A DNA stretch of 64,000 nucleotides from Halocaridina rubra (taxonomy: Eukaryota > Arthropoda > Malacostraca > Decapoda > Atyidae), in the NCBI GenBank assembly GCA_037179515.1, contig JAXCGZ010009453.1:124001-188000 (forward strand), written 5' to 3'. Positions 20,328-31,545 of this stretch are shown here, in pieces. The notes beneath the pieces were generated by a model, which worked only from the letters and a program-made list of their open reading frames with translations, ran no database searches and was not told the DNA's origin. Position 1 is the stretch's first letter. Each line of letters opens with the position of its first letter. The position numbers were made by a program, and so were the translations under genes.

Positions 20328-20579
20328 TGTGAGAGTTGTATTATTATTTATTATGGTTTCATATCATTTATTCTGATTGCTTTCTTATTTGTATTTATAT
20401 CCTATTAAATAGAGTTTAATTCTGTTGTCTAGATATTCTTGTGCTTATACTTGAATTGTCTATTGTTGATGCCCGGATGAATGGCTTGTTTTGCTATATC
20501 AGCTTCAAGAATAAAGCCCAGTCTTGTTACTATAGTATACTTCACCACAGCATAAAATTAATAGACTTAGGACCCAATA
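20328..20579 (+). repeat. 3' LTR of the second gypsy element
   Basis: It starts TGTGAGAGTTG after the polypurine tract and ends near GACCCAATA, matching 15575-15822. It contains the AATAAAGCCC polyadenylation signal also seen in the 5' LTR. Confidence 0.82.
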
Positions 20580-21354
20580 GAAAGAGAGGAAGAAATATTG
20601 AATAACAGGCCTCCATCTATACTACTGTGCAAATGTAGAACAAATATGCCCTTGATTGATAGAAATGGAGGATATATTGGCAGAATGTTAAGATGTACAT
20701 TCTTTGGAGCAGAGGAAGAAGACTTTCAGCATCTTAAACTCTGGAACCTTAAATATCAAGAACGAAGAAAAGGACCAGGACTAGAACAGCCATGCATAGA
20801 GAACCGAAACAAAATAATTTGCCAATTACTGCTAAGAAATGAAAATATTGTGAAAATAAATGCTATCATGTATGTATTTTGGTAAATAAGAAAAAGAAAA
20901 CCAGAAAGATTATGACTATGGGGTATTACAGATAACACGAGACTGGATACCATTCAAAAACGCCAATTTCACAATTTGTTCGAGGTCTTCATTAAATCAA
21001 GCTAGCCTGGCCAACCCCCACTGGTTCTCCAATCCATTTGAAGTTTACTGTTTTTCCGTAAGAAACACATATCCCATCTGCAAAAGCTTCTTCCAAACCT
21101 AACTCCAGTCTTATCAGTGTCTCCTGGCTCACTCTTTCTCCCATTTCTAAATATACTGCCATGGCATGATCTTCCAAGTAAAGAGGAAGAAAATGGGTAG
21201 CTTAGATTTTTTTTCTCTCACCAATATCACGTTTTTAATCAACCCACAACGTCTCTCTCTCTCTCCACTAAACGACTTTGTCATATCATGAGTAAGTAGA
21301 CATACTTGTCAAAGCCTAGAGAGTTTTTACTTTAAGCCAGAAAAAAAATAGATA
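20580..21354. other. unassigned sequence
   Basis: I recognise no element here. A 95-codon plus-strand frame at 20598-20885 (MNNRPPSILLCKCRTN start) and a 61-codon minus-strand frame at 20992-21177 are present. Neither shows a family motif, and chance frames of this size occur in such DNA. Confidence 0.4.
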
Positions 21355-21492
21355 CTGTGGAGGATTTCCTGTATATTATTGCCTTCAAACTAAGACCCCT
21401 AAAATTTGAAAATTCTGGCACGGCTTCGGTAGAGGCACACAAACGATCTCTATATAAATTTCTTTACCAACAAAAATTTAGCTACAATCTCA

Positions 21493-21495
<3 letters not shown>
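21355..21495 (-). repeat. diverged fragment of a BEL-type LTR
   Basis: It begins TGTGGAGGATTTCCTGT on the plus strand and keeps CACGGCTTCGGTAGAGGC. This resembles the plus-strand starts of the BEL LTRs at 47549 and 56615, but is clearly diverged. It runs into the first (TA)n tract; no internal BEL sequence is adjacent. Confidence 0.6.

Positions 21496-21581
<86 letters not shown>
21496..21581. repeat. (TA)n microsatellite
   Basis: About 86 bp of pure TA repeats flank the palindrome at 21582-21735 on its left. Confidence 0.95.
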
Positions 21582-21585
<4 letters not shown>

Positions 21586-21735
21586 AGGAAGCCCATCAGT
21601 GAAACAAAACTTATAAAACAATGCTATATTTCGGATCCTAACTGGATCCCTTCTCAAGCTTGAGAAGGGATCCAGTTAGGATCCCAAATATAGCATTGTT
21701 TTATAAGTTTTGTTTCACTGATGGGCTTCCTTACT
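21582..21735. repeat. near-perfect 154-bp palindrome (inverted repeat with 77-bp arms)
   Basis: The arms read AGTAAGGAAGCCCATC... inward from 21582 and ...GATGGGCTTCCTTACT outward to 21735, meeting at CAAGCTTG (21655-21662) with no spacer. I find a single arm mismatch (TTCGG against TTGGG). It sits between (TA)n tracts and could extrude as a long hairpin. No gene or known transposon is recognised in it. Confidence 0.9.
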
Positions 21736-21763
21736 ATTTAGTGCTGTATGCTAACAGTTTGTA

Positions 21764-22062
<299 letters not shown>

Positions 22063-22138
<76 letters not shown>
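22063..22138. repeat. (TA)n microsatellite
   Basis: About 75 bp of pure TA repeats separate the SINE from the transposon-like terminus. Confidence 0.95.
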
Positions 22139-22141
<3 letters not shown>

Positions 22142-22215
22142 TGTTGCCTCACTTATCGCTGTAGTTCGGTTCCGAGACCCGGCGCGAACCAGGAAATCCG
22201 CGAAGTAGGATCAGC
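22139..22215 (+). mobile_element. Tigger/pogo-like DNA transposon terminus
   Basis: CAGTGTTGCCTCACTTATCG followed by TTCGGTTCCGAGACC and AAATCCGCGAAGTAGG resembles the terminal inverted repeats of Tc1/mariner-superfamily Tigger/pogo elements, which begin CAG and insert at TA. Here it abuts a (TA)n tract. No transposase and no opposite terminus are seen, so it is a fragment or one end of a small non-autonomous element. Confidence 0.45.
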
Positions 22216-22715
22216 CTATATGTACATAGATATTTTAATATATTTTTACGTTTACACTGTATAAACTGTCCCTGTACTGTTAACATACCACCCTTTACTT
22301 CATAGATAACAGCATGCAAGCGTAAATTTATATGAAAGTGATAGGAAAACTTACCGTGAATGTGATGATGACGTGACATACATACTCATTTACAATTATT
22401 TTTTCGTTTACGTACTGTATAAACCCTCCCTGCACTGTTAAAAAAACACCCTTGACATTATAGATAACAGCAAGCAACGTAAATTTATATGAAAGTGATA
22501 GGAAAACTTACCGTGAATGTGATGATGACGTGACATACATACTCATTTACAATTATTTTTTCGTTTATGTAATGTATAAACCCTCCCTGTACTGTTAAAA
22601 AAAACACCCTTTGCATTATAAATAACAGCAAGCAACGTAAATTTTTATGAAAGTGATAGATAAAATTACGGTGAATGAGGTGATGATGACGTGACATACT
22701 CATTTACAAGGAAAA
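22216..22715. repeat. 157-bp tandem repeats (about 3 copies)
   Basis: TTACCGTGAATGTGATGATG occurs at 22351 and 22508, 157 bp apart, with a third, diverged unit from about 22665. Each unit also carries a CTGTATAAAC-like word, TAGATAACAGCA and CATACTCATTTACAA. The array directly follows the transposon-like terminus and may be its internal sequence. Confidence 0.8.
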
Positions 22716-23450
22716 AAAATTGAGAACATTTTCGTGAGGGGAGAGAGAAGCTGCTGTCCAGTTCTGCCTTGAAGGAAATTTAGGAGAGTTGCCAGAGGTG
22801 AAGCCATCACATCACATTACCTAATTTTTTGTGTAAACTGGGGAAAGCTCTTAAGCCGTTTACCTGATCCTGTGGTTCCATATATTGTTAAAATCAGTAT
22901 CCTTCCCATTTATATTAACTTGTTAGTTAGCTTACTACACGATATAATTGAATAATTAAAAAAAAAATACCAAATATCCACCTGTCAACAGTACTGAGTT
23001 AAGTTGCCAAGTAGTACAGCTGTCTTATTTTCTTCATTTTTTTGCTTTTCTTTTAGCTTTCTCTTTTACTATTTTTTTTATTTTGTATATATTTTAAGTT
23101 AAATGTAAAGTCTAATCCTGTGATAACATATCTTGGTTAGCAAGTGAGTTTATCAGTTAGGAAGAATATATAGCAGAAACAGGTGGGTGCCTCCTCAGAC
23201 ACAAATTCGAATTTTCCTTCAGGTTTGACTTTTGTTTTGTTGCATTTTTTCTTTTTCTTTTTATCCTTAAATTACCATGGTCAAGTTTTTAAGTTAAGAT
23301 GTGTGTTACCAGAAAAGAGATAAATTGAGTCACTAAATAGCACTTATATGGAGATATAAAAATTCTGTGTGAAGCTTAAATAAAAGTTTTTCTCTTTTTT
23401 TTCCTCTTTCTCTTCTTCTTTCTATATTCTGTGAGAGGGAGAACATAAAA

Positions 23451-24531
23451 ATGAGGCCATCTCTGTCCCAAACCTCCCCCATCCATGGGTCGGTAGGAGG
23501 GGTAGCCATTAGGAGACTTAAACAGAAAATCAAGAATTTAGAGGCAATGGTTATAAGCCTTGATGAAAAAATTCGGAATATGGATGGAGAAATGAAAGAG
23601 AATGAAACACTCAGAGAGCAAAATAAGATCTTTGGAGGAAGCAAATAAAGCACAAGGGCAGGAGAGAAAGGAACTAGAAAAAAGAATAAAGAAGCTGGAA
23701 GGGGAAAAGAGTCAACTAGAATCTAGAATTTCTAAACAAGAAGATAAAAACAAACAGCTGAATGACAACCTAAAGGAATTAGATGTTAGTTCACTGCTCT
23801 CTTCTGAGAGAGACGAGATTGCTGCTTGGAATGTCCAGATTAAGGAAAACATTGAACAGTTCAGAAAAGAGTTCCAGGAGCTGAATATGGAATATGATGC
23901 CATGAAAACTTCCTTTGCTGATGCACTAAAGGGGAATGTGGCAGTAAAAGAGGCTGTAAAGGTGGTGGCACTGGAAAACATACAAACAGTTGACTATAAA
24001 GAGACAGTAATCGAAAAAATGAAAGACGTTGTGATGGAAAGGGCAAACCCACTCATCAGACAGGCACTTGATAAGGAGAAGTCAGTGGTAATCTCAGGCA
24101 TAAGTGAATCCCAGGAGCCAACATGGCAGGGGAGACTTGAAGAAAATAAAGCTAGGGTTGTAGACCTGATAAGAAAGCTTGGAGTAGTATGTGGTCCTGA
24201 GGATATTGTAAACATACACCAACTAGGTAAATATTCGAGCGATGGAAAGCCGAGACCAACAAAAGTAACCTTTGAGAGAGGGGAAACATGTAGGGAAATA
24301 TTGTTGAGAAAAAAAAGTCTAAAAGACCTTCAAGAATTCAAAGAAGTGTTCATTAGATGATACAGAACACAGGAAGAGATGGGAAAGATCAAAAACTTGT
24401 TGCAAGAGGCAAGAAGGTTAAATGATGAAAGAAATGAAGAAGAGAAGAAAAATTTTCATTACACAGTTCTTCCAGACAAAGGGGAGATAAAGAAGATAAT
24501 GACAGAAGATCAGGGGATGGGGCCTCATTAA
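23451..24531 (+). pseudogene. LINE ORF1 protein, unit 1
   Basis: ATG 23451 starts MRPSLSQTSP. A long coiled coil follows (KQKIKNLEAM, then heptad-rich KELEKRIKKLEGEK), with a frameshift near 23620. The C-terminal half has SGISESQEPTWQGRLEENK and KPRPTKVTFERGETC, which looks like an RNA-binding domain of LINE ORF1 proteins, where a coiled coil drives oligomerisation. A TGA at 24358-24360 (CGA in other units) precedes the true end QGMGPH and TAA 24529-24531. The full protein would be about 360 residues. Confidence 0.78.
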
Positions 24532-24532
24532 G

Positions 24533-25888
24533 ATTGTCAGGGGAGATTCCAAGATGCTGGAAACAATCAAATGTGATACCTATCTTCAAAAAGGGAAGGA
24601 GGGATACGGCTCTGAACTATAGACCAGTTTCCTTCACCAGCATAGTTTGCAAAGTTATGGAGAAACTACTAAGGAAACATATCTCTCTTCACTTGGAATC
24701 CTTCAACTTTCTGTCAGTGAGGCAATATGGCTTCAGAGAAGGTAGATCAACAGTAACAAACTTATTAGAATTTTATGATGAGGTAAGCCAAATCATACAG
24801 GAAAGAGAGGGCTGGGCAGATTGCATATTCCTAGACTTCCAGAAAGCGTTTGACACTGTTCCACATGGGAGACTTATTAGGAAGCTGCAATCAATGGCTA
24901 GAATAGGTGGAAATGTTTTGGAATGGATAAAAACTTACTTAGAAGGAAGGGAACAGAGGGTTAGAGTAAGACACTCAGTGTCTGAATGGAGAAGAGTTAG
25001 TAGTGGGGTTCCACAGGGTTCAGTTTTAGGACCACATTTGTTCCTTGTATATGTAAATGACCTACCAGAGTCTGTAAATTCATTCATGAATATGTTTGCA
25101 GATGATGCAAAGATTGTGAAGAAAGTAAAAGACGAGAACAATGGTAGAGAACTTCAAGAGGATCTAAATAATCTGCATGAGTGGTCAGAAAAGTGGCTAA
25201 TGAAATTCATACTTCAAAATGTAAGGTAATGAGAATGGGTACAAGTGCAAGAAGGCCCAAGCTTGACTACTCGGTGGCTGGAGTACAATTTCAAAAGACA
25301 GAAAATGAGAGAGATCTAGGAGTAAACATACTGGCAGATTTGTCTTCAGAAATACATATAAATGACATAGTAAGGGCAGCATATGCATTCTTATCAAATG
25401 TAAGGGTAGCCTTAAGGCACATGGACAAGGAAATGTTCAGAAATATTTATGTAACCTATGTGAGGCCAAAACTCGAATATGAAGCTCCCTTTTGGAATCC
25501 GCACTTGAAAAAGCACATAGCTAAGCTTGAAAAAGTTCAAAGACATGCCACGAAACTGGTGCCAGAAATACGCAATCTCAGTTATGATGAGAGGCTGAGG
25601 GAATTAGACTTACCATCACTCGAAGCTAGAAGAGTGAGGGGGGATATGGTGACAGTCTTTAAATTCCTTCATGGTTATGACAGAGTGGATAGGGATCGAT
25701 ATTTTGATATGGCTGGCTCTAGAACTAGAGGTTATAGTTTGAAGCTTCGTAAGAAAACTTCTTTGCAGGATGTAAGAAAATACTTTTTCAGTGTAAGAGT
25801 AGTTGATAATTGGAATTGGCTAAGCGAGGAGGTAGTTAATGCTATCTCAATCCATAGTTTTAAGGACAGGTATGATAAGCATCACTAA
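24533..25888 (+). pseudogene. LINE ORF2, unit 1 (endonuclease and N-terminal RT deleted)
   Basis: After a deletion junction near 24537 the frame gives RT blocks NYRPVSFTSIVCKVMEKLL, FLDFQKAFDTVPHGRL, SSGVPQGSVLGP and the active site MFADDAKIV. A 1-bp deletion near 25208 (ATTCATACTTC instead of ATTCAATACTTC) shifts the frame. The rest, with YVRPKLEYEAPFWNPHL and the C-terminal NWNWLSEEVVNAIS, is open to the stop at 25888. The FADD active site and C-terminal region are CR1/Jockey-group features. The same 1-bp deletion recurs in units 5, 6 and 7. Confidence 0.85.
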
Positions 25889-25979
25889 GTCTAAAATGGA
25901 ACCGATCAGGAGACGTGAAGATTCGAGCTTTGGGCTCTTTCCCGTAAACACAATTAGGTAATCACAATTAGGTAATCAC

Positions 25980-27846
25980 CTACCGTAAAAGGAGAGAGGC
26001 AGAGAGAGACTCTGAGAGGGACATCACCGGGAAGGCTAAAGAAAATCCCAAGCTTTTCCACAGCTTTATCAGAGGAAAACTGAAGGTAAAAGAACTGGTT
26101 TTAAGGCTAAAGAGAGCGGATGGAAGCATCACTGAGACGGATGAAGAGATCTGCAAAGAATTGAACAAAGAGTTTCAGTCAGTATTTACAGTAGAAAATA
26201 CCCCACCCCCTCAGATTGCAGTGATAGAAGCTCAAGGGCCGGTATTAGAGAACATCAACCTTACAGCCACAGAGGTATGCAAAGCGCTGATGGATTTAGA
26301 TGTTCATAAAGCTACAGGTCCTGATGACATATCCCCTCATGTGCTTAAAAAATGCGCAAACACAATATCAGTAGCACTAAGTATCATATTTAAAAAGTCA
26401 CTGGAGTCAGGGGAGATTCCAAGATGCTGCAAACAAGCAAATGTGATACCTATCTTCAAAAAAGGAAGGAGGGATACGGCTCTGAACTATAGACCAGTTT
26501 CCTTGACCAGCATAGTTTGCAAAGTTATGGAGAAACTATTAAGGAAACATATCTCTCTTCACTTGGAATCCTTCAACTTTTTGTCAGTGAGGCAACATGC
26601 CTTCAGAGAAGGTAAATCAACAGTAACAAACTTATTAGAATTTTATGATGAGGTAAGCCAAATCTTACAGGAAAGAGAGGGCTGGGCAGATTACATATTC
26701 CTAGACTTCCAGAAAGCGTTTGACACTGTTCTACATGGCAGACTTATTAGGAAGCTGCAATCAATGGCTAGAATAGGTGGAAATGTTTTGGAATGGATAA
26801 AAACTTACTTAGAAGGAAGGGAACAGAGGGTTAGAGTAAGACACTCAGTGTCTGAATGGAGAAGAGTTAGTAGTGGAGTTCCACAGGGTTCAGTTTTAGG
26901 GCCACTTTTGTTCCTTGTATATGTAAATGACCTACCAGAGTCTGTAAATTCATTCATGAATATGTTTGCAGATGATGCAAAGATTGTAAAGAAAGTAAAA
27001 AACGAGAACAATGGTAGAGAACTTCAGGAGGATCTAAATAATCCTCATGAGTGGTCAGAAAAGTGGCTAATGAAATTCAATACTTCAAAATGTAAGGTAA
27101 TGAGATTGGGTACAAGTGCAAGAAGGCCCAAGCTTGACTACTTGGTGGCTGGAGTACAACTTCAAAAGACAGAAAATGAGAGAGATCTAGGAGTAAACAT
27201 ACTGGCAGATTTGTCTCCAGAAATACATATAAATGGCATAGTAAGGGCAGTATATGCATTCTTATCAAATATAAGGGTAGCCTTAAGGCACATGGACATG
27301 GAAATGTTCAGAAATATTTATGTAACCTGAGGCCAAAACTCGAATATGCAGACCCCTTTTGGAATCCGCACTTAAAAAAGCACATAGGTAAGCTTGAAAA
27401 AGTTCAAAGACATGCCACGAAACTGGTGCCAGAAATACGCAATCGCAGTTATTATGAGAGGCTGAGGGAATTAGACTTACCATCACTCGAAGCTAGAAGA
27501 GTGAGGGGGGATATGGTGACAGTCTTTAAATTCCTTCATGGTTATGATAGAGTGGATAGGGATCGATATTTTGATATGGCTGGCTCTAGAACTAGAGGTC
27601 ATAGTTTGAAGCTTGGTAAGAAAACTTCTTTGCAGGATGTAAGAAAATACTTTTTCAGTGTAAGAGTAGTTGATAATTGGAATTGGCTAAGCGAGGAGGT
27701 AGTTAATGCTATCTCAATCCATAGTTTTAAGGACAGGTATGATAAGTATCACTAAGTCTAAAATGGAACCGATCAGGAGACGGGAAGATACGAGCTTTGG
27801 GCTCTTTCCCGTAAACACAATTAGGTAATCACAATTACGTAATCAC
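25980..27846 (+). pseudogene. LINE unit 2: truncated ORF2 (RT and C-terminus) with tail
   Basis: The unit begins CTACCGTAAAAGG, at the same truncation point as units 3 and 4 and with the same missing TAA triplet. ORF2 is open from about 25985 through the RT (TGPDDISPHVLKKC, FLDFQKAFDTVLHGRL, GVPQGSVLGP, MFADDAKIV) to 27330. A 4-bp deletion in the YVTYVRP region breaks it there; the C-terminal part resumes at 27426 and stops at 27755. The 3' UTR and two tail repeats follow (second copy AATTACGTAATCAC). Endonuclease and ORF1 are absent. Confidence 0.88.
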
Positions 27847-29717
27847 CTACCGTAAAAGGAGAGAGGCAGAGAGAGACTATGAGAGGGACATCACCAGGAA
27901 GACTAAAGAAAATTCCAAGCTTTTCCACAGCTTTATCAGAGGAAAACTGAAGGTAAAAGAGCAGGGTTTAAGGCTAAAGAGAGCGGATGGAAGCATCACT
28001 GAGACAGATGAAGAGATCTGCAAAGAAATGAACAAGGAGTTTCAGTCAGTATTTACAGTAGAAAATACCCCACCCCCTCAGATTGCAGTGATAGAAGCTC
28101 AAGGGCCGGTATTAGAGAACATCAACCTTACAGCCACAGAGGTATGCAAAGCGCTGATGAATTTAGATGTTCATAAAGCTACAGGCCCTGATAACATATC
28201 CCCTCATGTGCTTAAAAAATGCACAAACACAATATCAGTAGCACTAAGTATTATATTTAAAAAGTCACTGGAGTCAGGGGAGATTCCAAGATTCTGCAAA
28301 CAAGCAAATGTGATACCTATCTTCAAAAAGGGAAGGGGGGATACGGCTCTGAACTATAGACCAGTTTCCTTGACCAGCATAGTTTGCAAAGTTATGGAGA
28401 AACTACTAAGGAAACATATCTCTCTTCACTTGGAATCCTTCAACTTTTTGTCAGTGAGGCAACATGGCTTCAGAGAAGGTAGATCAACAGTAACAAACTT
28501 ATTAGAATTTTATGATGAGGTAGGCCAAATCTTACAGGAAAGAGAGGGCTGGGCAGATTGCATATTCCTAGACTTCCAGAAAGCGTTTGACACTGTTCCA
28601 CATGGGAGACTTATTAGAAAGCTGCAATCAATGGCTAGAATAGGTGGAAATGTTTTGGAATGGATAAAAACTTACTTAGAAGGAAGGGAACAGAGGGTTA
28701 GAGTAAGACACTCAGTGTCTGAATGGAGAAGAGTTAGTAGTGGAGTTCCACAGGGTTCAGTTTTAGGACCACTTTTGTTCTTTGTATATGTAAATGACCT
28801 ACCAGAGTCTGTAAATTCATTCGTGAATATGTTTGCAGATGATGCAAAGATTGTAAAGAAAGTAAAAAACGAGAACAATGGTAGAGAACTTCAGGAGGAC
28901 GTAAATAATCTGCATGAGTGGTCAGAAAAGTGGCTAATGAAATTCAATACTTCAAAATGTAAGGTAATGAGATTGGGTACAAGTGCAAGAAGGCCCAAGC
29001 TTGACTACTCGGTGGCTGGAGTACAACTTCAAAAGACAGAAAATAAGAGAGATCTAGGAGTAAACATACTGGCAGATTTGTCTCCAGAAATACATATAAA
29101 TGGCATAGTAAGGGCAGCATATGCATTCTTATCAAATATAAGGGTAGCCTTAAGGCACATGGACAAGGAAATGTTCAGAAATATTTATGTAACCTATCTG
29201 AGGCCAAAACTCGAATATGCAGCCTCCTTTTGGAATCCGCACTTGAAAAAGCGCATAGCTAAGCTTGAAAAAGTTCAAAGACATGCCACAAAACTGGTGC
29301 CAGAAATACGCAATCTCAGTTATGATGAGAGGCTGAGGGAATTAGACTTACCATCACTCGAAGCTAGAAGAGTGAGGGGGGATATGGTGACAGTCTTTAA
29401 ATTCCTTCGTGGTTATGATAGAGTGGATAGGGATCGATATTTTGATATGGCTGGCTCTAGAACTAGAGGTCATAGTTTGAAGCTTCGTAAGAAAACTTCT
29501 TTGCAGGATGTAAGAAAATACTTTTTCAGTGTAAGAGTAGTTGATAATTGGAATTGGCTAAGCGAGGAGGTAGTTAATGCTATCTCAATCCATAGTTTTA
29601 AGGACAGGTATGATAAGTATCACTAAGTCTAAAATGGAACCGATCAGGAGACGGGAAGATACGAGCTTTGGGCTCTTTCCCGTAAACACAATTAGGTAAT
29701 CACAATTAGGTAATCAC
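27847..29717 (+). CDS. LINE unit 3: open truncated ORF2 (RT and C-terminus) with tail
   Basis: The ORF2 frame is open from about 27852 to the stop at 29626. The first ATG is at 28028, where other units have TTG, so this ATG is a chance substitution rather than the family's start. All RT blocks are present: ALNYRPVSLTSIVCKV, FLDFQKAFDTVPHGRL, SSGVPQGSVLGPLLFFVYV and MFADDAKIV, then the C-terminal domain through HSFKDRYDKYH. It is an intact reading frame but lacks endonuclease and ORF1, so it cannot retrotranspose by itself. 3' UTR and two tail repeats close the unit. Confidence 0.85.
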
Positions 29718-31545
29718 ATACCGTAAAAGGAGAGAGGCAGAGAGAGACTATGAGAGGGACATCACCAGGAAGGCTAAAGAAAATCCCAAGCTTTTCCACA
29801 GCTTTATCAGAGGAAAACTGAATGTAAAAGAACAGGTTTTAAGGCTAAAGAGAGCGGATGGAAGCATCACTGAGACGGATGAAGAGATCTGCAAAGCATT
29901 GAACAAGGAGTTTCAGTCAGTATTTACAGTAGAAAATACCCCACCCCCTCAGATTGCAGTGATAGAAGCTCAAGGGCCGGTATTAGAGAACATCAACCTT
30001 ACAGCCACAGAGGTATGCAAAGCGCTGATGGATTTAGATGTTCATAAAGCTACAAGTCCTGATAACATATCCCCTCATGTGCTTAAAAAATGCGCAAACA
30101 CAATATCAGTAGCACTAAGTATCATATTTAAAAAGTCACTGGAGTCAGGGGAGATTCCAAGATGCTGGAAACAATCAAATGTTATACCTATCTTCAAAAA
30201 GGGAAGGAGGGATACGGCTCTGAACTATAGACCAGTTTCCTTGACCAGCATAGTTTGCAAAGTTATGGAGAAACTACTAAGGAAACATATCTCTCTTCTC
30301 TTGGAATCCTTCAACTTTTTGTCAGTGAGGCAACATGGCTTCAGAGAAGGTAGATCAACAGTAACAAACTTATTAGAATTTATGATGAGGTAAGCCAATT
30401 CTTACAGGAAAGAGAGGGCTGGGCAGATTGCATATTCCTAGACTTCCAGAAATCGTTTGACACTCTTCCACATGGGAGACTTCTTAGGAAGCTGCAATCA
30501 ATGGCTAGAATAGGTGGAAATGTTTTGGAATGGATAAAAACTTACTTAGAAGGAAGGGAACAGAGGGTTAGAGTAAGACACTCAGTGTCTGAATGGAGAA
30601 GAGTTAGTAGTGGAGTTCCACAGGGTTCCGTTTTAGGGCCATTTTTGTTCCTTGTATATGTAAATGACCTACCAGAGTCTGTAAATTCATTCATGAATAT
30701 GTTTGCAGATGATGCAAAGATTGTGAAGAAAGTAAAAAACGAGAACAATGGTAGAGAACTTCAGGAGGATCTAAATAAGCTGCGTGAGTGGTCAGAAAAG
30801 TGGCTAATGAAATTCAATACTTCAAAATGTAAGGTAATGAGAATGGGTACAAGTGCAAGAAGGCCCAAGCTTGACTACTCGGTGGCTGGAGTACAACTTC
30901 AAGAGACAGAAAATGAGAGAGGTCTAGGATTAAACATACTGGCAGCATATGCATTCTTATCAAATGTAAGGGTAGCCTTCAGGCACATGGACAAGGAAAT
31001 GTTCAGAAATATTTATGTAACCTATGTGAGGCCAGAACTTGAATATGCAGCCCCCTTTTGGAATCCGCACTTGAAAAAGCACATAGCAAAGCTTGAAAAA
31101 GTTCAAAGACATGCCACGAAACTGGTGCCAGAAATACTCAATCTCAGTTATGATGAGAGGCTGAGGGAATTAGACTTACCATCACTCGAAGCTAGAAGAG
31201 TGAGGGGGGATATGGTGACAGTCTTTAAATTCCTTCATGGTTATGATAGAGTGGATAGGGATCGATATTTTGATATGGCTGGCTCTAGAACTAGAGGTCA
31301 TAGTTTGAAGCTTGGTAAGAAAACTTCTTTGCAGGATGTAAGGAAATACTTTTTCAGTGTAAGAGTAGTTGATAATTGGAATTGGCTAAGCGAGGAGGTA
31401 GTTAATGCTATCTCAATCCATAGTTTTAAGGACAGGTATGATAAGTATCACTAAGTATAAAATGGAACCGATCAGGAGAAGGGAAGATACGAGCTTTGGG
31501 CTCTTTCCCGTAAACACAATTAGGTAATCACAATTAGGTAATCAC
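29718..31545 (+). pseudogene. LINE unit 4: truncated ORF2 with frameshift and 42-bp deletion
   Basis: It starts at the same truncation point as units 2 and 3 (ATACCGTAAAAGG). RT is open to 30393, where a 1-bp loss in a T run shifts the frame; coding resumes by about 30400 and is open again from 30501 to 31454. Between two GGCA words near 30945 a 42-bp in-frame block is missing (DLSPEIHINGIVRA in other units). This accounts for its shorter length than unit 3. RT active site MFADDAKIV is kept. Two tail repeats end it. Confidence 0.87.

Larger units (their letters stand above)
15575..20579 (+). mobile_element. conventional Ty3/gypsy LTR retrotransposon, decayed
   Basis: Short LTRs of about 250 bp (15575-15822 and 20328-20579) share TGTGAGAGTTG at the start and GACTTAGGACCCAAT at the end. 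Internal order is gag, zinc knuckle, protease, RT, RNase H, integrase, the standard gypsy order and opposite to the neighbouring Gmr1-like element. A good polypurine tract precedes the 3' LTR. Many stops and frameshifts interrupt the coding region. No clear target-site duplication is visible. Its left flank is the old minus-strand gypsy remnant. Confidence 0.88.
22740..25979 (+). mobile_element. CR1-like LINE, unit 1 (with 5' UTR, internally deleted)
   Basis: This copy carries the most 5' sequence: a ~700-bp 5' UTR (left edge approximate), ORF1 (23451-24531), the 3' part of ORF2, a short 3' UTR and the tail of two AATTAGGTAATCAC repeats ending at 25979. At about 24537 the start of ORF2 is joined directly to mid-RT, removing the endonuclease and N-terminal RT. 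The family lacks a poly(A) tail. Confidence 0.85.

Noticed and set aside
26805..27011. A 68-residue antisense frame (MFSFFTFFTIFAS start) that recurs opposite RT in nearly every LINE unit
   Set aside because: Its recurrence follows from conservation of the sense RT codons; it has no independent motif.
28028..29626. Treating the 532-codon frame as a host gene or an autonomous LINE
   Set aside because: It is a 5'-truncated ORF2; the ATG replaces the TTG found in other units, and endonuclease and ORF1 are missing.
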